A stretch of DNA of 64,000 bases. Source: Symsagittifera roscoffensis (Eukaryota; Xenacoelomorpha; Acoela; Convolutidae). The notes under the pieces were generated by a model. It worked only from the letters and a program-made list of their open reading frames with translations. It had not been told where the DNA came from and did no database searches. Every line of letters starts with the position of its first letter. The stretch's first letter is position 1. Shown in pieces: positions 12,697 to 24,290 of the stretch. Location of the stretch: NCBI RefSeq assembly GCF_963678635.1, contig NC_087065.1:19357623-19421622 (forward strand), read 5' to 3'. Position numbers and translations under genes: made by a program.

Positions 12697-12852
12697 GTAA
12701 GTTGAAAAATTGCAATGAAACTTGAACATAAACAAATAATAGAAGTATAGCCGGTTACTGTGCGAAAGAAAACTAATTTTTTTTTCAAATTAGTGTAGTT
12801 TTATAAACCCCCTCTGTGTATTTAAAATTTTTGTAAACTAAATACCTTAAAA

Positions 12853-12968
12853 AAGTTTGCCTCTTCAAACAGCAACCCATACAAAAACTAGAAAAAAAAC
12901 CAAAATTCAATAGGCAGCCATCAAGGCGAAATAGGCAGTTTTTGAATGCCAAAGCTAACCTGTACCTA
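12853..12968 (+). pseudogene. Decayed copy of part of exon 1
   Basis: This intronic segment is a diverged copy of about 12352-12490. Matching blocks appear in the same order: CTCTTCAAACAGCAACCCAT, ACAAAAACTAGAAAAAAAACC, GGCAGCCATCAAGGCGAAAT and TTTTTGAATGCCAAAGC. A piece (the GAAGTTATCAAAAATGAG part) is missing, and the frame is not kept. It shows that the exon 1 region was duplicated more than once. Confidence 0.8.
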
Positions 12969-12984
12969 GCAAATGATCTAATTC

Positions 12985-13170
12985 AGATCTGAAACAAACT
13001 TTTTCAGATCTTAACTTAGGAATAGCTTGGATACTTTAGGAATGGGTTATTTCAGATCTTATTTCAGATCTAAAATTTTGTTTTTCCTGGTTTTTTCAGA
13101 TCTAAAAAAATCTATTTTAGATCTAATTTCAGATGTGAAATTTTGTGTTTTTGGTTATTTCAGATCTCAA
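12985..13170. repeat. Cluster of (TTT)CAGATCT motifs
   Basis: At least six copies of CAGATCT or TAGATCT, mostly preceded by ATTT or TTTT, occur within about 180 bp. The spacing is irregular, so this is a degenerate short tandem array. Confidence 0.7.
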
Positions 13171-13254
13171 AAATCAATGATTCTGACACTATTTTTGAAC
13201 TTTTCGGTAATTCGGTATTTTTGATATTTCATATATTTTGCTCAAAAATCCATT

Positions 13255-13815
13255 AGAATCGATTATAATCGATTATAATCCTTTTTGTTAGCCCATTTTG
13301 TCTTCGAACATGCATCTGAATTGCCTATATTTTATGCTTTTTATAGACGTTGGTTCCTGTGAAAAATGAAAAAATTGTTTTTAAATCAATTCAAATTTTT
13401 AATCTTTTGTTTCGTGGTAAAGCTTTGTGTTCAGTTGAACAAAACTTTTGAAGAAAACTTTTGTTTCGTGGTAAAGCTTTGTGTTCAGTTGAACAAAAAA
13501 GTAACAAAGGTCTCGCTTTCAGAGATTCTTTTTTGACAGAAAACTAATTACCCATGAGAGATATTTGAAATATTGTTTTGGTTGGACAAAATTTTGGCAA
13601 AATAAGAGGTTATAGTCTCTTATAATCGATTATAATTGATTTTAAGGTTTTTTATAAACTATAATCAATTAAATCCATTATAAGAGATTATAATCTCCTG
13701 GAAATATCACGATTATAATCGATTATAAATCATTTTAACACCTAATTTTGGTAATTATAATCATTTATAATTGTCAAAAAATTATCATAATAATCAGTTA
13801 TAATCGACTACTTAC
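13255..13815. repeat. Cluster of TTATAATCGATTATAA palindromes
   Basis: The self-complementary motif ATTATAATCGATTATAAT and close variants (TTATAATTGAT, ACTATAATCAATTA, AGAGATTATAATCTC) recur about ten times between 13255 and 13815. Because each copy is a palindrome, the region can form many alternative hairpins. No coding frame crosses it. Confidence 0.8.
13397..13500 (+). repeat. ~57-bp direct tandem duplication
   Basis: The block CTTTTGTTTCGTGGTAAAGC plus TTTGTGTTCAGTTGAACAAAA occurs twice in succession (about 13401 and 13458). The two copies differ very little. Confidence 0.9.
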
Positions 13816-14082
13816 GCCTAAGCTTGGATGCAGGTAACCTTGATCATGTTTTAAATAGCTTTCGGTGTTCTTGAAAATTACTTTGAGAGAAGATTGGACG
13901 CAAAAAAGCGCAATTTTTTTTTGACCAAAACCTTTAAAATGTGCAATTACTTCAGCAAAAAGCAATTTTGTCTCATTTTAGCTCTTTTTTTAAAACTTTT
14001 TCTCAATTTAAATGCTGTAAGAAAATGAGCATTGGGCTTCTTACGCCTCCCTCTTCCTTTTCGTTTTCCCCTCTACTTCGCA

Positions 14083-14448
14083 TTATCATCTATTTCATGG
14101 TCTACATTGCCTAATTGCCTAGAGTAAGAAACTGATCTTGATTAAATAAAAAGACTGCCCGTATATCAGGGCAAAGCGCTGAAATTTTTTCTAGCAGTTT
14201 TCGGTCAATCTGAATTTATTTTTGTAAAAAAATGACAAATAATTGAAAAAAAGATGAATTTGCTTTTCGTTTTGTATATTTTAAAAAGTTTTGAGATCCT
14301 GAGCTCAAAATTTACAAAAAACTCCTATGATGAATTGCATAAAGTTATATGGGTCTAAAGATTTCTAAAATGGCCTATTTGTGATATTTTACCTTTGATA
14401 TGTTTCGTGCTATCAACATGTAATTGGAGATTCAATCCGTCTTAGAAT
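14083..14448 (+). repeat. Segmental repeat, copy 1 (matches 18228-18689)
   Basis: It starts near CGCATTATCATCTATTTCATGG and contains AAGACTGCCCGTATATCAGGGC, an end motif resembling the R1 and R2 terminus. It ends TTGGAGATTCAATCCGTCTTAG. The copy at 18228-18689 has the same order of blocks plus about 95 extra bases in the middle. Confidence 0.85.
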
Positions 14449-15799
14449 GCTTCGAACTGAATTGAGGCATACTATTATGTCGATTTGGCACTTTGCTCTA
14501 TGAAATTTATATCACTCTATACATTACATAGCGTGTGGTTCGAAAAAACTTAATCTATCTTCAGTTTTCGCATACGCTAATGTAGACTACAAGTGTATTT
14601 AGCGTCCCTTATCCTTATCGTAAAACAAAATGGCATTCATCAGTTCAATTTACTACATCTTATTCCGCTGTTTACGCAGGCGATATGAAAGCAAAATGTC
14701 CCAGGTTTAAATTGAATACCTTATCTCTCAAAAGCACTATTACAACTTTTGCAATATTTTTCAGATTGTACAAGAACCTCATGTCAAAAATGTTTTGTTA
14801 AAAAGTCAAAGTTTGACTGAATACAAAAAGACCCCAAGCATAACTATTCCGCGTTTTCTTCAAAAATCATTATTAGATTTAGGTGCCAGTGAAATTTTAT
14901 TTGAGAGAGGAGAGGATTTCTGATAGCGCAATTGTTTTTTTTAAACAAAATATACAAAATGGGCAATTTTTCCACTCTCACTTTTGGCATCAATTTGTCT
15001 TTTTGGTCATAAAAAAGCCAATTTGCTCTACGTAAAAATTGTGCAAAATTAGGCACTTTTGCTTTTCGCCACATCCCCCCATTTCACATGAGCATCAATT
15101 CAAAAGGGTAACTATCAAGACCAAATATGTTTGTCGTGGCCTAATTAGTCTGCATAACATTTTTCAGCGAAATCCGGCAATGTGATTAAACATTTTACTT
15201 TCAAAAGATCGCAAGCCCTTCCCCAAAAGAAAAAAACACCAAAAGTCTAAAATAACTCAAAGGTGAATGTGAGAGATTACAAAGATCCCAATTTTCATAA
15301 AGGATGAAAAAACTGTTTTGATCAGAAAAGCTACAAAATGCTGACCAATTTTGTTTATACAAATTTTTTTATCTAAGATAGAAAAAACTGGTGAAAAATA
15401 TACTACAAGATGTTCGGAAAAGAAATTGAATGAAGGGGAACTTAAACGTTAACATACCCACATACTGTTTTCATCTCTCTCGAAGTGTGAAAAAAATTAT
15501 ACCATAAGATTCATTATCATAAAAATCGAAGCTGAGCAAAAGTTTCGTGACATAATCATGCCTATTCAGCAAGCGCTTGTTTGCTGTTAAAATTCATCAT
15601 GTTGAGTAGCGTTTGGCCTAGACTCGATGCTTATATTGCCCGTGTCTTATGAAAAAAAATCAATTTTTGCTATCTTTATATACTATTGCTTTTTTTATTT
15701 CAGTGAGCAAAGAGAAAAACTAACAAAAATGGGCAGCCAATTGCTATAAAAATAGCCCCAGTGACGTTTATTTGTTGCGTGGCCTTTCTAAAGGAGGTA

Positions 15800-16010
15800 C
15801 AAAAAGCAAATATATTACAAAAATAATGCGTTTTTGTCAAAAACTTTCACTTTACTTCAAAAATATTTTTTCTTGGCACTAAAAACTCTTTACAAAAATT
15901 TAAAAATTGAATCACATACGAGAGAGCTTTAATATCATATATCATTCGACCCACTCAAAGAAACGTTTGTTGTACCTGATTTTTCTTGAAAAAAACCTGG
16001 GTTTTTAATT
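15800..16010 (-). repeat. Family R3 repeat fragment
   Basis: It shares CATATATCATTCGACCCACTC and a TACCTGATTTT...GAAAAAAAACC block with the copy at 40500-40760 and, reverse-complemented, with 24060-24290. Function is unknown. Confidence 0.55.
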
Positions 16011-16018
16011 GAAGTTAT

Positions 16019-16393
16019 ATGGGGGTCCGAAGTGAAAAACAAAAAGTCGACAGGGGCAAGCGCATGCTCGGCTTCAAGCCACTGCGTCCATTTTTTAAAT
16101 GCTTAAACAAGTACTCGTCGCCTATAAATATTAAATTGTTGGTTGCATTATGGTCTTTTTTTGTAAATGTGACACACACTGCTCCTGAAATCTATACGGT
16201 ACGATTTCGCATGTTTTTTTTTGCAGTAATCAAGTTATTCGGGTGCTACCCCGTCTTTTGTTCTTCTGATCCTTTCGAGCTATTGTTTTCGAAAAAAATG
16301 AGGTTAGAGTTTGAATTTGTTTCTTCAAAATTTCACACCATCTTGTATCTGAGGTTCAATAATGAAGTGATCGTCTACATGATTCTCTTATAG
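16019..16393 (+). CDS. Candidate alternative 5' exon with Gr-like N-terminal character
   Basis: A 124-codon open frame starts at an ATG inside intron 1. Its first part is less AT-rich than its surroundings (GTCGACAGGGGCAAGCGCAT). The peptide has a basic N-terminus, LGFKPLRPFFKCLNK, then hydrophobic stretches and VIKLFGCYPVF. The last resembles the LRP...(F/L)G..P block that precedes TM1 in many gustatory receptors. Drosophila Gr loci such as Gr39a and Gr23a are known to use alternative first exons. I could not find a convincing donor in the right phase (TT|GTATCT near 16345 would fit exon 3 but is weak). A possible acceptor (TTTTTTTTGCAG) also lies inside the frame. It may be a chance frame. 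Confidence 0.25.
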   Translation: MGVRSEKQKVDRGKRMLGFKPLRPFFKCLNKYSSPINIKLLVALWSFFVNVTHTAPEIYTVRFRMFFFAVIKLFGCYPVFCSSDPFELLFSKKMRLEFEFVSSKFHTILYLRFNNEVIVYMILL

Positions 16394-17163
16394 AGAAAAA
16401 CATTCTAAGAAATTTTGTCCCTGATCGCATCAGCTTGAAATGAAAAAAAAAAACGAAATAATCAATTTTGGAGTTTATGACAGTCGTTTTTATTTAATTC
16501 AAATGTTAGCGCAAATGATAAAAAGAAAACTATAATCTTTATCCTTGCGGCTGAAAAAATAGTCAGACTTTGTTATAATTAAACTAGTGTTTATACTTCA
16601 GCGTTTTTCTAAGAGAATCCGCAACGTCCCGGAGCCCGAGTTAAATAATGTAAGTTTTTTTCATATAGGAGTCCCCATCCCGTGATAAAACCAGAAGTTG
16701 ACACGTATGGATTGCCTGTAGAAAAAGAAGCATCAAATAATTAAAAACTTTTACCCGTGACCCGATTTACTTCAGTGATTTGCTTTGATGGTTTTAATCT
16801 CGGAAGAAATTGTTAAAACAAAAATTACGTTTTTCTGCTTAATTGATTTCATCATTTGGAAAACCAACGAAAATGATACACTCACTTCCGGGGCTTGATC
16901 ATTAACATTTCCTTTTATATTTTATTTTTGATGCCGCGAAGTGATTCAACATCGAAACGAGTGGTGCAAACTGCAAAAATTATATTAGATTTCAATAATA
17001 TGATTCGTAAATGCCTGGTTTCACTATGACTTCATGAACATAATGGCCCAAATTTTTTGTTCGTTTAGGTATAGTTCTACCAGTTGCATTATTCATTTTT
17101 TGCATTTTGATGATTTGCCTAGGTGATCTTTCCGATTTCATTAGAAACAAGCAATTAAGTTAA

Positions 17164-17620
17164 ACAAGACTGCTCGTATATCAGGGCAATACCCTGAATG
17201 TTCCTACTGCACCTTAATCCATATCAAATAGTTTTTTGGGAAAAGAAAAAGTGAGAAACTTCTTTTTTTGGTTAATATCAGAAACCAGGTAGAAAAAAAT
17301 TAGGTCGTACAAAGTTAAGACGACCGATTAGCTAGCCTCAATATAATTTGGAACGATTTTATAATGCGGGATAATTCGCCACGCATAAATAAATCGCCTT
17401 TAATTTTCAGGAATATGGATAAAGTCTCAAATGCGTGCATCAATTAGTCTAGAGCATGGCCAAATTGGCAATTTTCAAACACTTACAGTTTGCAAAAAAA
17501 ACAATCCGAGGTAAAATATTTTTCGATATCTTGAATGGGGAATAAATGTTTTTTTGTTTTTTGTTATAAACTATCATTTCGATCGCCGAAAATTACTGAA
17601 TAAAAATTAATCCAAGCATA
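17164..17620 (-). repeat. Family R2 repeat copy
   Basis: It opens with AACAAGACTGCTCGTATATC, followed by an imperfect AGGGC...CCCTGAA hairpin as in R1. The internal sequence differs from R1: TCCATATCAAATAGTTTTTTG, ATAATGCGGGATAATTCGCC, and an end near AAACTATCATTTCGATCGCC. It matches the split copy at 55080-56440. Confidence 0.75.
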
Positions 17621-18043
17621 AATATTCAATTTTTTTTGAGGTTGGAACAATATGGATAGCGGTTGTTGTGCAAGTAGGACAAAAATTTTTGAAAATATAG
17701 ATTGAAAAAATTGAATCCAAAAAAGTTTTAAAAAATTATTTTTTTTCCTTCTTTTCTTTTATTTCCTTTTGTTTTTTAACAGTAAAAAGAGGTCGAATAA
17801 ATGCAGTAAGTTGAAAACTTGAGATAACAAATAGCTTGATTAGTGTGTAAAAAAACTCTACTATTAATATGAGAGATACGTCTTTTATTATGCCATTGAT
17901 ATTTTTCAAACCATCTAGTCCAAAATTGAAAAAGTAAAAACTCAGAAACTGTGGCCAGAAACTTTTTTCGAAATTGTGGCTTTTTTGTAAGCTAAATCAA
18001 CCTAAATCATCCCCATTTGTACTACCGTAACCAAGATTTGTTA

Positions 18044-18860
18044 GAAAAACCGCATCCTAAAGTGATTGATCGGAAGTTCACTATTCTGTTTGTCTGGATA
18101 TTCGTTTTTCCTTCCTTTATATAGTTTTGCTCCAATAGATATCACCTATGATGTGTTGATGCAAATTTAACTAAAATTCAAGAAAATCAGAGTAGGTTTT
18201 ATGTTAACCTTTTACAACCACAAAACTTTTGCATTATCATCTATTTCATGGTCTACATTGCCTAATTAGTCAAGAGTAAGAAACTGATCTTAATTAAATA
18301 AAAAGACTGCCCGTATATCAGGGCAAAGCGCTGAAATTTTTGCTAGCAGTTTTCGGTCAATTTGAAATTACTTTTGTAAAAAAAATGACAAATAATTGAA
18401 AAAAAGATGAATTTGCTCTTCCGGTTTCTGTAGAAAGAGACAAAACAGTGTGCTTCGAGTGTGTTTTTCTCTAGGATTGTTTTCATTTTTTAGCAGTTTT
18501 TTACGTAATCGGTTTGTATATTTCAAAAAGTTTTGAGATTCTGAGCTCACAATTTAAAAAAACTCCTATGATGAATTGCATAAAGATATATTGGTCTAAA
18601 AGTTCTAAATTGGCCTATTTGGGATATTTTACCTTTGATATGTTTCGTGCTATCAACATGTAATTGGAGATTCAATCCGTCTTAGAAAAACCGCCTCCTG
18701 AAGTGGGTGTTCGGAAATTCGCTATGCTGTTTGTCTGGATATTCGTTTTTCCTTCCTTTATATAGTTTCGCTCCAATAGATAAAATTGATGCAAATTTAA
18801 CTAAAACTTGAGAAAATCAGAGTAGATTTTGAGTTAACCTTTTACAACCAAAAAACTGGA
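18044..18860 (+). repeat. Flanking direct duplication around a segmental repeat
   Basis: The segment 18044-18229, containing TTTGTCTGGATATTCGTTTT and GTTAACCTTTTACAACC, recurs at 18686-18860. Between the two lies the second copy (18228-18689) of the 14083-14448 repeat. The arrangement A-B-A suggests unequal recombination or insertion with duplication. Confidence 0.85.
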
Positions 18861-19342
18861 ACATCAAGCCATAGTACTACTTTTGCTAAAGTCGGTGTTG
18901 GTTAGCAGTTGAGATGCCAAAACTAAAAGAACTTATGTTGGATGCAGAGGCGTAGGATTGACACCTGCCATCGGGTGACTAATTCGATCATTTTAAAGCT
19001 TTTTAAATTTTTCTCTTTGCTGCGAAATGATTTTTATTATCATTATTATGTAAGGCAAAGCAATTATTCTTTTTTTACTGAACCGGATTGTCATTCAAGT
19101 AGTCGCAATTTTTCGAATTTAATTTATTCTTCAATCTTACAAAAAATAACTCTCAGAGTAAAAATTAGTTCGAAATTGTTTAGCCCGTTTCCGCTGAAAA
19201 CCAGTCCAGGTTTCATCCGGTTTTTTAAATAGGCATAATTCTGAATGCGTGAATAAGACTTTCACAACTCATAATTACACAACAATCTTAAAAGCTCTAT
19301 CTAACGTTCAAACAACGCCAATTTTTTCAATCAAACTTTCAG

Positions 19343-19459
19343 ATTTTCTTGTTACGTGTTCAATTGATTACCTCGGTTCTACCTTTGGGTTTGAAGAAAA
19401 TAAGAGAAGCGCCGAAAATACTTAATCTACTATTTGTTTCTTTGATGGAAAACAAAATC
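19343..19459 (+). CDS. Candidate phase 0-0 cassette exon in intron 1
   Basis: A good acceptor (TCAAACTTTCAG) is followed by 39 open codons and a strong donor (AAATC|GTATGT). Both boundaries are phase 0, so it could be inserted between exons 1 and 2 without a frame change. The peptide (FLLRVQLITSVLPLGLKKIR and onward, ending SLMENKI) is basic and partly hydrophobic. I do not recognise a domain. It could be chance. Confidence 0.22.
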
Positions 19460-19915
19460 GTATGTAACCTTTCAAAAATAAGAACATTGTTGATTCTAAT
19501 TTTCGGCATTTTTGTGACAATTATTATTTCTTTAAAACGCTAGTCGTAAGCATTGCGACGCCAAGCTGTGCATTTTGTGAATTGTTAGCAGATTTCGCAA
19601 CAAGGACGCTCTTTTTGTTTTTCTTTTCTTTTGCTTTGATCGTTCCGACAAAATTTTACCATGTTTAAAGTCTTGTCTCTGGTATCCGAAAATATACAGA
19701 CACAAAATTATTCGCCTATCCAGTGCACATTCTGGCCCCATAATGGAAGATTATATTCGAGGGTTGAAAAAATAATAATTTTTTGGTAATGAGTTGATTG
19801 AGGAATATTCAACGGCATTTTTTCATTCATGTTACTAATCTACAACATCCATTTTTGGCCGACCGATTATGAGTTTTTCTATGCGCGCGCTAAGTACATG
19901 TTTTTTGGTCAAAAC

Positions 19916-21134
19916 CAGGAGCAGATCTAGGATTTCATTCTGAAGGTCGATTGGGAGAATAAAAAAATATATGTTGACAAAAATATTCCCGGGTCGAGGT
20001 CCGCGACTCATGTTGCGACCGAAATGGGTTGCCGAAATGGACTTCCTGCAACCGAAATTCGATCATCCCACAAGAGGCTTGAGTCGCACAAAGTCGCAAG
20101 ATAACCATTTTCAGTCGCAATGGTCGCAACATACCTTTTTGGGTCCCACAAAGTCGCACAAATTTTTCGGTCGCACAAAGTTGCAACATACCCATTTTTA
20201 GTCACAATGGTTGCAACATACCTTTGTTGAGTCGCACAAAGTCGCAACATATATGCTTTGCGTCGTGCAAAGTCGCGCAAATATTTCGGTCGCACAAAGT
20301 CGCAACATACCCATTTTGAGTCCCAATGGTCGCAACATACCTTATTTGGATCGCGCAAAGTCGCAACATACCCATTTTGAGTCGCAATGTTCGCAACATG
20401 CACGATTTGGGTCGTAATATACCCATTTTGAGTCGCAATGGTTGCTACATAAGTCCCCGACCTCGACCCGGGTTGATTTAATTGCAATCTTAAAGTAACA
20501 AAGTTAGACAAATTGAGTCTTCAATTTTTGCGGCAAATCTTTCAATGACATCCTTTCTTTTGATTCCCACATTTTTTTTGAGGATGTTAATAAGAGTCAA
20601 ACTTGAGAGTCAACACTCCATCATGTTTACTCCAGTTAACTTTTAATTAGTTTCAAGCTCGACAAAGCATAGTTTTAAGCTCGACAAAACTACTGGCACT
20701 GTGGCTTTGTGATACAGTCTCGGTCTGTCACAAGTAGTCATAAGCCTAATTTCTTAGGGCCTCAATCCAAAAATCACCCAGATTGTAGCATCCGTACGGA
20801 CTTTTTGTTGCGAGCACTGTCTTCAACATCGCACGATTGTCCCGTAATTCACTGCTGAATGGGCAGGATTGACTCTTAGCAGATACCTGGCCTCGATCCT
20901 TAAAATGAGCCCAATTTGAAGCCTCCAAATAAGACGAATTTTCGCACCTTGAAACTTTCACACCTCAAATATTCTTTAATGTCCAGTGCAAAAACAACAG
21001 CTGAAGACGCCCTTTGAAAATTTTAGAGGACCAGAAGGAGGACCCTATGGTATTTGGTAGGGTCAACTTCCTGATGGGAATCTTCTCAAAGGACTAAAAA
21101 CGTTATTTTCGGCCCCTTCTAGATCCGCCCCTGA
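19916..21134. mobile_element. hAT-like non-autonomous element (1.2 kb)
   Basis: The left end CAGGAGCAGATCTAGGATTT and the right end CTTCTAGATCCGCCCCTG (inverse CAGGGGCGGATCTAG) form imperfect terminal inverted repeats. They are of the CAGGGGCGGATCTAGG type seen in hAT-superfamily MITEs. The interior holds a separate tandem array (19986-20474) and no transposase frame. I did not find a matching 8-bp target-site duplication, so the ends or age are uncertain. Confidence 0.5.
19986..20474. repeat. GTCGCACAAAGTCGCAACATA tandem array between 14-bp inverted repeats
   Basis: Units alternate GTCGCACAAAGTCGCAACATA with CCCATTTTGAGTCGCAATGG and vary around 60-70 bp. The block is bounded by CCCGGGTCGAGGTC at about 19988 and its exact inverse GACCTCGACCCGGG at about 20459. 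It is markedly richer in CG dinucleotides than its surroundings. No plausible coding frame is assigned; overlapping open frames on both strands follow from the repeat. Confidence 0.88.
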
Positions 21135-21689
21135 ATGATTTTTTTTACAGAATAGAGTCCTTAAATGATCAGTTCAACTCATGCGTCGCTTCCCTTTTGT
21201 GTCAACAATTGTGTCATAATTCCAACCTGCGTCACTATAGTCTCAAAATTACGTCAATGTTTTGGAAGTCAGATTTTGTAACATTTTCAGTAATAGACAG
21301 CTTTGATTGGGAACATCTATAAAATATAGCGCTCTAATTTGGAGGTCAAATAAATTAAATTTATGACTTTTTTCACCGATTTCTTTGGTCTGCTCAATGA
21401 GACGATCAAAGTAGTAAAATTATGTATTTTCAAGCAGTTAGCGAATTAACCATAAGTTGTTAATACTTCGCCCAGAGTCGTCTGTATAATGGTAAGTCTT
21501 TATTTAGTCTGAAGTTTCGGTGGAATTTGTAGAACCAAGTTTCGAATATTCAAAAATTTATCTATGTTTCAGCTGAGATTTTTTATTGGTCATAAAGGTG
21601 TTTAATACGCTCAGATTCACCATAAAGTTTTGGTTTTCGAACAGAGTTCTTAGCTTCGCTTAATGACGATGAAATATGTGTTATTTCAG

Positions 21690-22039
21690 GAATTCGAAGC
21701 GTCCGTCAGACCGCGCAAACAGAGCAATCGGTTGAGCGAATCACGAAGTCCGACCAGATTTAAGCAATTGTTCCAGTATGAGATCAAAAAAGACAAACCC
21801 CTCAAACAAATCGAACGAATCGACGCCACGCGACCTCTTTTGTTGGCCTTCTGCAAAGCACTTCGACCTGTCGCATTTTCCCTTACAGTCTGTGGTATGT
21901 TGACGACGTCGAAGTTTGACCACGACATCCGGCAGGCCTTGACAGTGGATTTTTTCCCGCTGAAACAGATCCAGAAAATGTGCAATAGGTTGCCCTACTG
22001 TCTGGTTCTTCTGCTACTGTTGTGGTTTAACTTTGGGCG
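21690..22039 (+). CDS. Gr-like receptor, exon 2: cytosolic N-terminus and TM1
   Basis: The acceptor GTTATTTCAG|GAATTC opens at phase 0 and the donor GGGCG|GTTAGT closes at phase 2. It encodes residues 217-332 and the first two bases of codon 333. A basic cytosolic stretch is followed by RPLLLAFCKALRPVAF, resembling the 'LRP' block that precedes TM1 in insect-type gustatory receptors. TM1 is LPYCLVLLLLLWF (about residues 317-340 including the start of the next exon). GC content is clearly above that of the flanking intron. A frame on the opposite strand is its shadow. Confidence 0.78.
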
Positions 22040-24059
22040 GTTAGTCAAAAAAGAACGCTTTTTGACATCTTGCGCGAGTTTACATATGCTGTTTTTATTT
22101 TTGCCCTAGATTTACCCTTCAATTTTTATTACAATTGCCCTAGATATTAGACGCATTCTCTGTCAATAGTACCTCTCTTTTGTTGCTTTAGCAGTTTATC
22201 GTCACTAAATTTCAAAACTATTTCTATAACATAACACCGTTTTAAATAAAAAAAAAATACTTCAGAGGAGTTTTTCTGTAAGCAGCAAAGAAAAAAGCAA
22301 GAAAATTTTGTTGTACTTTTATAGCGTAAGGGTTGAATACTTATGACCCTGGCAAAAATTCCGATTGCTAAAATGATTCGAACCAAAAACGAGCAATCTT
22401 TCAACGAACTTCATAAGCCCGAAATAGATTAAACGTTGTTTGACTAAAAATGGCGTGATTTTCCAGGCACTTTTAGCCAATACAGAAAATAAAATATGGT
22501 TCCACTAAAACCAAGATCTAAGAGTCATTCAATTTTAGAATTATTTTCGAGCTTAATTTTTATAACGCGATCGCTTTGTTCAACTTTTTTTAGTTTGTTG
22601 TCACATATACGCAAAGCCTGATGGTTTGCCAGCCCCTAGTCTCAACCTAGCACCCCGAAAAAAGCGACAGTAGTCCTGGGATTGAATTGCTAGTGCAGGA
22701 GTCAAGTTTTTACAGTTAGTACGTTTTCCGGGATTCTGCAAGGAAACGTCTTTTCATAAAAAAACTGAACAAAAAAAAAGTAATAGGATGCACGGTGTTA
22801 ACTATTATGTAAAATGTGCGGTGTTAAATTGTAGGAGACCCAAAATTCATTTTAGGTAGATTATATTTAGGTAAAGTGGATTAATTGTCTGTTTTCAAAA
22901 GTTTGTCCAAAATCTCAGAGCCTACCCTTTGATTGTGCAAAAAAATCGATTGTTTAAAAAATGTGTATTTCGGTTGGAAAGCTGTTATCTTGTTTTCTAT
23001 TTTTGAAAATATTTTTTCTTTATTTATAAAAATTTAGTTTCCTTTATTCGATTTTACTTTTTAAATTTTGCTGCCCTATGATCTTCCCAAAATTACTTCT
23101 CATCCCCTCATGTACTCCCGCAGACACTCGACATGAAAGTCGAAACTTTTTCTTCGAAACCTTCTAAAAGTTGCGTCTCTTACGCTTTTCCGACTCTAAT
23201 TTTTCCGACACTAACGCTCCCAACATTCTTGCCCATTATCTTCTTCCCACCTTAATCCATGCAATCACATGCACATAGTCATTTTTCCCGATATACCTCT
23301 TTTAGGGGGGGGGGGGGCAGTTGGGTTCGTTATGAGAGGGTGGGTAGTGTGGGGAAGCTGCGTTTATCGTGTGTGGAAACTATGGGTTGAGAAATTGCTC
23401 AGATTGTGAGAGTGCAAAAAAAATTGTTTTTTTTTTTTAAATTGCAATAAATTCAGACAGATTATTAATTACTAAAAATCATTGTAATGAAGCTAAAATG
23501 GGTTACAATCCGCTAAGAAAATGGCTTATACTGGAAATAAATTCCATTCAAGTTCTAAAATGGAAACTCGAAACATTATAATGGATTTCTTTTTGACTAT
23601 GTAAGCCATCATAATCGTTTTTTTTTTATAAAACTGTAGTGCGGGATTGTTATAGCCATAATAATATTATGGATCTACTTTTGTAATAAAAAGTTCCATT
23701 TCCATCTTCATCCCTTTGTTATGTCACAGAATCTTTCACGTTCTTTTCACAAATTAAAATAGATCACAATTAAAGGTTTAAGCTGAAAAAATTGAAATTA
23801 GAATAGCATAGAAAAGATACAAGACTTTGTTTTAGATGATACAAAACTTGTGTGGCGTGAAATTTGAAAAAGGTTGAGTTTGTCACTTGCACTTTGATTA
23901 AATAAGGATATAGACATAAAACATTAAAATCAGGTTTTTGAAATTACAAAATTGGCAAGGTTGAAATGGCTAGGGTTGTATACAAAAAACCTACTGCATC
24001 CTTTAGCTAGCGATTAGAAACTTTTTTGTTGTTTTTATAGTTCCGCCCATTGAAAATTG

Positions 24060-24290
24060 GGAGGAAATATGTATTCGGGTGTGTTTTAGTTTGGTTCTCT
24101 TTTTCTTTTTGTTTTCCACGCAAAATCAGATACCACAAATATTTATCGGATTGGTTCGAATGATATATCAAAATAAAGTTCTTTCAGTCGTGACTCGAAC
24201 CACATTAACAATTTTTTTCTGGTGTCGAAAAACCGGTTCGATTTTTTTGATTTTTGTTCTAATTTCCAGCTAAAAACGTCTTTTAAGCTT
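24060..24290 (+). repeat. Family R3 repeat copy
   Basis: The block TTTTGTTTTCCACGCAAAATC through GATATATCAAAATAAAG is matched in inverse orientation at 40500-40760. Frames on both copies give similar peptides (FSTQNQ...QI.IG), which first looks like a conserved protein but reflects nucleotide repeat identity. Confidence 0.7.

Larger units (their letters stand above)
12697..21689 (+). other. Intron 1 (9.0 kb) of the receptor gene
   Basis: It runs from the donor GTAAGT at 12697 to the acceptor TTATTTCAG ending at 21689. It holds a decayed exon-1 copy, two palindromic clusters, repeat copies of families R2 and R3, a hAT-like element with an internal tandem array, and two extra exon candidates (16019, 19343). 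The stretches 14460-15780 and 16400-17160 show nothing I can classify beyond AT-rich sequence. Confidence 0.6.

Noticed and set aside
19935..20511. Overlapping open frames on both strands
   Set aside because: They lie in the GTCGCACAAAGTCGCAACATA array and mirror its periodicity; no start, splice or composition support.
21686..21985. Minus-strand frames over exon 2
   Set aside because: Shadow of the + strand exon, which has matching splice phases and membrane segments.
24079..24273. Hydrophobic frame similar to one at 40514-40921
   Set aside because: The similarity is explained by the R3 nucleotide repeat, in opposite orientation; low-complexity F/L content comes from T-rich DNA.
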